Of a stretch of 54,679 bases of DNA, positions 50,758 to 54,679 are shown in pieces. How positions within the stretch are numbered: the first letter of the stretch is position 1; each line of letters opens with the position of its first letter. Source of the stretch: TMED69 sp036130055 (GTDB taxonomy: Bacteria; Pseudomonadota; Gammaproteobacteria; Ga0077536). The notes below the pieces were generated by a model, which was not told the DNA's origin, did no database searches, and saw nothing but the letters and a program-made list of their open reading frames with translations. A program made the position numbers and the translations under genes. Location of the stretch: assembly GCA_036130055.1 (NCBI GenBank), contig JAYYOR010000017.1:1-54679 (forward strand), in the 5' to 3' direction.

Positions 50758-51987
50758 ATGAAAAAGGTACCTTTTTTTGCATCAATACTTATTTTTTTTG
50801 TTTTCTGGCAGCAGTCAAACTTAGTCGAATCCTCTGAAAAAAGGAAGAATCATTATGAATTTTTCACCCTAGACTCGCATGTCGATACCCCGCTCATGCT
50901 GTCACTCCCGGGCTTTGACATAAACAAGAGATATAACTCGGAAAAGTTTGAAAGTTCAATTGATTATGCAAGGTTAAAAAGCGGAGGACTAGATTCGGCG
51001 TTTTGGGTTATTTATAGCCCGCAAGGTCCGCTAGAGAGAAATGCTTACGCAACTTCTTTAAAAAATGCCAAGCGACGGCTTGACCAACTTAGCCAAATGG
51101 TCTCAGAAAATCCAAGAAAGTTTGTTTTGGTGAAAAGCTCTGGTCAATTGAAATCCATGAAAGATGATCAAAGACATGTGGTACTAATTAGTATAGAGAA
51201 TGCATACCCTCTGGGAGAGGACATCGATAATCTCGATTATTTTTATAATGCGGGAGTGAGAATGTTGGGGATAGTTCATTTTTCAAATAATCAATTTGCT
51301 GATAGTTCCACTGACCCATCGGGTGAAAAATGGGGTGGTCTTTCTCCACGTGGAGTCGCATTAATAAAGAAAGCTAATTCTTTAGGCATGATTTTAGATG
51401 CATCTCATGCTAGTGATAAAGCAACTGAGCAAATGATCGAATTGTCCAAGACCCCCATTATTTTATCTCATTCAGGTCTAAAAGCTGTTTTTGATCATCC
51501 AAGGAATATCGACGATGATTTGTTAAAAAAACTGGTAGAATCTGGTGGCACTATCCAAATGAACGCCTATCCTAGTTATCTGCGTCAAACTGAATATCCT
51601 GCTGAACGAGTTTCTGCATTAACCGCTTTCTATAAAAAACTATATAAAAAAGAAGATAATGAGCAGCCTATGCCATTTCAGGAATTTAGTCAGGGCGTCA
51701 AAAAAATTAAGAGTCTCTATCCAGCACAAGAGTCGACGTTTAATGATTTTCTAAAACACCTTCAGCATGCCATTAAAGTTGCAGGTCCTCAGCATGTTGG
51801 AATTGGAGCTGATTGGGATGGAGGAGGCGGAGTAGTAGGTATGGAGGATGTTGCTTCAATTCCAAAAATCACAACGGAGCTTGTAAAATTGGGGTTGTCT
51901 GATAACGAGATCCAGTCCGTATGGTCGGGCAACGTCGTCAGAATCTTTAAAGAAGTTGAGGAATTCAGCCGAAAGTCTGCACCCTAA
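50758..51987 (+). CDS. Membrane dipeptidase, M19 family
   Basis: This 409-residue zinc peptidase has a signal-like N-terminus (FFASILIFFVFWQQSN). Metal ligands are in DSHVDTPLML (HxD), ISIENAYPL (Glu), ILDASHAS and ILSHSGLKAVFDHPRNI. The GIGADWDGGG motif near the C-terminus is typical. M19 enzymes hydrolyse dipeptides, some with D-amino acids, in the periplasm or at the membrane. It is probably co-transcribed with fpr, although a functional link is not obvious. Confidence 0.9.
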   Translation: MKKVPFFASILIFFVFWQQSNLVESSEKRKNHYEFFTLDSHVDTPLMLSLPGFDINKRYNSEKFESSIDYARLKSGGLDSAFWVIYSPQGPLERNAYATSLKNAKRRLDQLSQMVSENPRKFVLVKSSGQLKSMKDDQRHVVLISIENAYPLGEDIDNLDYFYNAGVRMLGIVHFSNNQFADSSTDPSGEKWGGLSPRGVALIKKANSLGMILDASHASDKATEQMIELSKTPIILSHSGLKAVFDHPRNIDDDLLKKLVESGGTIQMNAYPSYLRQTEYPAERVSALTAFYKKLYKKEDNEQPMPFQEFSQGVKKIKSLYPAQESTFNDFLKHLQHAIKVAGPQHVGIGADWDGGGGVVGMEDVASIPKITTELVKLGLSDNEIQSVWSGNVVRIFKEVEEFSRKSAP

Positions 51988-52026
51988 TCGTTTAATGGTA
52001 CAATTAACTAAAAAAAGGAAAAACTA

Positions 52027-52308
52027 ATGAAAGAAGCTTCAGCTCGACACATACTTGTTGAAACGGAAGAAAAATGCACTGAATTAATGGAGGAGATTAC
52101 TAATGGGTCGGATTTTGGCGATCTTGCTAAAGCTCATTCCAATTGTCCTTCGGGGCAACAGGGCGGTGACTTAGGTACATTTGCGCCGGGTACTATGGTC
52201 CCAGAATTCGATAAGGTCGTATTTTCCGCAGAAGTAGGCACTGTGCAAGGTCCGATAAAAACTGATTTCGGATATCATTTGCTTGAAGTTACCAGTCGAA
52301 CTGACTAG
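52027..52308 (+). CDS. ppiC: Parvulin-type peptidyl-prolyl isomerase
   Basis: This 93-residue protein is a single parvulin domain of the PpiC type: SARHILVETEEKC, FGDLAKAHSNCPSGQQGGDLG, and GPIKTDFGYHLLEV. It has no signal peptide, so it is cytoplasmic. It catalyses prolyl cis-trans isomerisation during folding. GGAAAAA a few bases upstream is its ribosome site. It sits between the dipeptidase and monooxygenase genes. Confidence 0.93.
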   Translation: MKEASARHILVETEEKCTELMEEITNGSDFGDLAKAHSNCPSGQQGGDLGTFAPGTMVPEFDKVVFSAEVGTVQGPIKTDFGYHLLEVTSRTD

Positions 52309-52344
52309 TTCGGCAATTTGCGAGAACGAGGAGAGAAGATTACT

Positions 52345-53970
52345 ATGGCAGCTAATTTGCAAGAAAAAAAGAACACAAAGAATTGTGAAATTTTGATAAT
52401 CGGCGCTGGGTTTAGCGGCGTTTATCAGCTATTTCGACTGAGAGAAGAGGGCTTCGATGTTCATTTAGTCGAAGCCGGAGCTGGGTTGGGTGGAATATGG
52501 CACTGGAACTGCTACCCAGGTGCCAGAGTAGACACACATTGTCAGATTTACCAGTTTTCTCGAAAAGATTTGTGGGAAGGCTGGAATTGGTCTGAGCGAT
52601 TTCCGGGCTGGTCGGAAATGAGGGACTACTTCGACTATGTGGATGAAAAACTCGAGTTGAGCAAAGACGTATCTTTAAATACAAGAGTAGAAGCGGCCAG
52701 ATTCGACGAAGCTGCAAGCCGTTGGATCCTTGAGACCGATTCTGAAGTTGATTTCGAGGCCAACTATATAATTGTCTGCGCAGGATTCGCATCTAAGCCA
52801 TACATTCCGGAACTTCCGGGTTTAAAAGATTTCTCGGGTCCTGCTCATCATACTGCCCTTTGGCCTCAGGAGGGAATTGACTTTTCAGATAAGAAGGTCG
52901 GGGTGGTGGGTACAGGCGCTAGCGGTATTCAGGTCGCTCAAGAGGCGTCTAAAGTTGCGTCAGAATTGGTGGTTTTCCAACGAACACCAAACATGTTTTT
53001 GCCTATGGGGCAGGAGCGTTACACTAAAGAAGACAACATTAAGATGAAGAAAGAGTTACCGGGCCACTTTGACGCTAGGAAGGATAGCTTTGGTGGATTC
53101 GATTTTACGTTTGATCCAAAATCGGCCTTAGAAGTCTCTGAGTCAGAGAGAGAAAAAACCTATGAAAAACTTTGGAAAGCTGGTGGCTTCAAATTTTGGC
53201 TCGGGGTTTACGGAGATATTTATACCGACGAAACAGCTAATAGAACGGCATATGAATTTTGGAAAAAAAAGACGAGAGAGAGAATTAATAATCCTAAGCT
53301 TGCGGAGATACTGGCGCCTAGCGAACCACCTCATCCATACGGCGTCAAGCGTCCTTCGCTAGAGCAATGGTTTTTTGAGATTTTCAATCAAGATAATGTT
53401 GAGCTTGTAAATCTTAGAGAAGAAAGAATAGACAAGGTCCTGCCACATGGTATAAAAACGATAAAACGTGAGTTCAACCTAGATATCATTGCGCTTGCGA
53501 CAGGTTTTGACGCAGTCACAGGGGGTCTTACATCTATTAATTTGATTGGCACGAATGGTGTGGCGCTTAAAGATAAATGGGCAAGGGGTGTTCGTACTCA
53601 CCTTGGTTTGGCCACTGCAAACTTTCCAAATATGCTTATGAGCTATGGTCCACAGGCCCCCACAGGATTTTGTAACGGCCCGTCAAGCGCCGAGTACCAA
53701 GGAGAATGCATTGTGGATATGTTAAAATATGCACGCTCATCGGGTTATTCAAAATTTGATGTTTTGCCTGAATATGAAGAAAAGTGGAGAAACCACATAA
53801 TTGACATTGCTAGCAAGACGTTATTTCCGAAAGCAAATTCTTGGTATATGGGCGCTAACATCCCCGGCAAAACACGCGAGATTCTCATGTATCCCGCGGG
53901 ATTACCCTCCTATCTTGAAGAAGTGAAAGAAGCGGCATCTAATAATTACGAAGGCTTTAAGTTTTCGTGA
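52345..53970 (+). CDS. Flavin-containing Baeyer-Villiger-type monooxygenase
   Basis: This 541-residue enzyme has the two Rossmann motifs of class B flavoprotein monooxygenases: GAGFSGVYQL near residue 22 and GVVGTGASGIQVAQE near 190. The type I BVMO fingerprint FxGxxxHxxxWP is met by FSGPAHHTALWP (about 163-174). Such enzymes insert oxygen next to a ketone carbonyl using NADPH and O2, or oxidise sulfur or nitrogen. The substrate is unknown. I took the ATG at 52345, preceded by GAGGAG; a TTG upstream would add nine residues. Confidence 0.88.
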   Translation: MAANLQEKKNTKNCEILIIGAGFSGVYQLFRLREEGFDVHLVEAGAGLGGIWHWNCYPGARVDTHCQIYQFSRKDLWEGWNWSERFPGWSEMRDYFDYVDEKLELSKDVSLNTRVEAARFDEAASRWILETDSEVDFEANYIIVCAGFASKPYIPELPGLKDFSGPAHHTALWPQEGIDFSDKKVGVVGTGASGIQVAQEASKVASELVVFQRTPNMFLPMGQERYTKEDNIKMKKELPGHFDARKDSFGGFDFTFDPKSALEVSESEREKTYEKLWKAGGFKFWLGVYGDIYTDETANRTAYEFWKKKTRERINNPKLAEILAPSEPPHPYGVKRPSLEQWFFEIFNQDNVELVNLREERIDKVLPHGIKTIKREFNLDIIALATGFDAVTGGLTSINLIGTNGVALKDKWARGVRTHLGLATANFPNMLMSYGPQAPTGFCNGPSSAEYQGECIVDMLKYARSSGYSKFDVLPEYEEKWRNHIIDIASKTLFPKANSWYMGANIPGKTREILMYPAGLPSYLEEVKEAASNNYEGFKFS

Positions 53971-53983
53971 TCGAGATTTCTAA

Positions 53984-54631
53984 CTAAATAATTCCAACAC
54001 TTTTTAATGAATCATTCATGATTTTCGCGGCTTGCGATATAGAAGGGGTTTCTTCGAGGCGGTCAAGGTAATTTAGAATCGGTTCGTTCTCTTTCACGAT
54101 GTCCCAATCATAAATTTTTGTGGTGCAAACTCTAGCGAATCCGATTTGAAAATAGGTTGTAATATCACTGAAACTCAATTCTTTACCCGCGATGAACCCT
54201 TCTTCAAAATTGCCTAATCTAAGTAGGGCACTAACCCCTTTTTTAATTTCCGGCTTACAAAATTCCTTTATCTGGTCACTTACGGTTTCGCCAAAATACG
54301 CTGCCCTAGTAAGAGGTCTAGATGCGCCATCAATGTACAACTCTGAGATCCTTCCTATCTCTTTCGCTTTTGCTCTCTCCCAAGGGTCTCTTGGATACAA
54401 GGCTGGGTTTGGAGCTATTTCTTCCAGATAGTCGAAGATTACATTAACCTCAGTGAGTGCGCCTTTTTCAGTTTCAATATACGGAACTTTCCCCATCGGG
54501 CTCGATTTCAGATGACTCTCTTCTTGTACTGGCATCTGATCGATTTCTGTGAATTCGAGGCCTTTCGCTAGTAGTGCTGCTCTCACAGTTGCCACATAAT
54601 TGCTTAAAGGTGTGCCCACTAATTTAATCAT
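53984..54631 (-). CDS. Glutathione S-transferase family protein
   Basis: This 215-residue protein has the GST thioredoxin-like N-terminus (MIKLVGTPLSNYVATVRAAL) and the glutathione-binding turn SSPMGKVPYIETEKGALTEV with its cis-proline. The C-terminal helical domain contains FEEGFIAGKELSFSDITTYFQ with the N-capping Ser-Asp. The ATG at 54631 is preceded by a G-rich ribosome site; a TTG upstream would add six residues. It converges with the monooxygenase gene 13 bp away, so detoxification of its products is possible but unproven. Confidence 0.86.
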   Translation of the reverse strand: MIKLVGTPLSNYVATVRAALLAKGLEFTEIDQMPVQEESHLKSSPMGKVPYIETEKGALTEVNVIFDYLEEIAPNPALYPRDPWERAKAKEIGRISELYIDGASRPLTRAAYFGETVSDQIKEFCKPEIKKGVSALLRLGNFEEGFIAGKELSFSDITTYFQIGFARVCTTKIYDWDIVKENEPILNYLDRLEETPSISQAAKIMNDSLKSVGII

Positions 54632-54679
54632 ATTCAACGCTCCCCCCAATTAAATTTTCTATAATATTATAATATGTAT

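Noticed and set aside
1..54679. Mobile elements, prophage or CRISPR arrays
   Set aside because: No transposase, integrase, phage structural gene or regularly spaced direct repeats were seen in the window.

Overview
The window is a contiguous piece of an AT-rich bacterial chromosome, densely packed with genes. It looks like a marine or aquatic, aerobic gammaproteobacterium. The evidence is gene order and content typical of that class: exbB-exbD-lpxK-ycaR-kdsB, aat near infA, ftsK-lolA-serS, uvrC-pgsA-tRNA-Gly, and acnB. A B12-riboswitch BtuB, TonB-dependent receptors, an AlkB-family hydroxylase, glutathione S-transferases and a Baeyer-Villiger-type monooxygenase fit a heterotrophic Gram-negative. 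I cannot assign a genus. I see no rRNA, insertion sequence, integrase, phage gene or CRISPR array.

Layout. 1-9.6 kb is housekeeping: envelope energisation and LPS/Kdo synthesis (exbB fragment, exbD, lpxK, ycaR, kdsB), infA and aat with two conserved unknowns, then ftsK-lolA-serS. 9.6-13.8 kb has two small membrane-protein genes, tRNA-Ser(TGA) and acnB. 14.2-17.9 kb is an accessory four-gene unit: PRISE-like reductase, a miniature adenylate-forming domain, zinc alcohol dehydrogenase and methyltransferase. 17.9-21.0 kb has btuB behind a cobalamin riboswitch and an enoyl-CoA hydratase family gene. 21.1-26.9 kb has family-5 uracil-DNA glycosylase, uvrC, pgsA, tRNA-Gly(GCC) and a second TonB-dependent receptor.

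26.9-34.6 kb carries an Anbu proteasome-like peptidase facing a minus-strand run: fumC, nitroreductase, small lipoprotein, AlkB-type hydroxylase, circularly permuted ATP-grasp, alpha-E protein and zinc-ribbon metallopeptidase. The last three plus Anbu are a recognised but poorly understood peptide-modification/proteolysis association. 35.3-37.4 kb has an aldehyde dehydrogenase with its DUF779 partner, and tRNA-Cys. 38-41 kb is a zinc-uptake unit (outer-membrane protein, ZnuA-like, ZnuB-like, no ZnuC) under a near-perfect Zur-type palindrome. 41.1-43.4 kb is a stand-alone molybdopterin oxidoreductase.

45.3-49.0 kb is a compact glucosylglycerate unit: phosphatase, GpgS-type synthase and, convergently, a GH13_18 phosphorylase, so it could both make and recycle this compatible solute. 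49.2-54.6 kb holds two glutathione S-transferases, ferredoxin-NADP reductase, an M19 dipeptidase, a parvulin and a Baeyer-Villiger-type monooxygenase.

The most notable items are the Anbu/ATP-grasp/alpha-E/metallopeptidase set, the Zur-controlled zinc locus without an ATPase, the glucosylglycerate synthesis/phosphorolysis unit, the truncated adenylation domain in the 14-18 kb unit, and an aat gene whose conserved N-terminus can only be reached from an ATC codon. All functional calls come from reading motifs and gene order; no database search was run.
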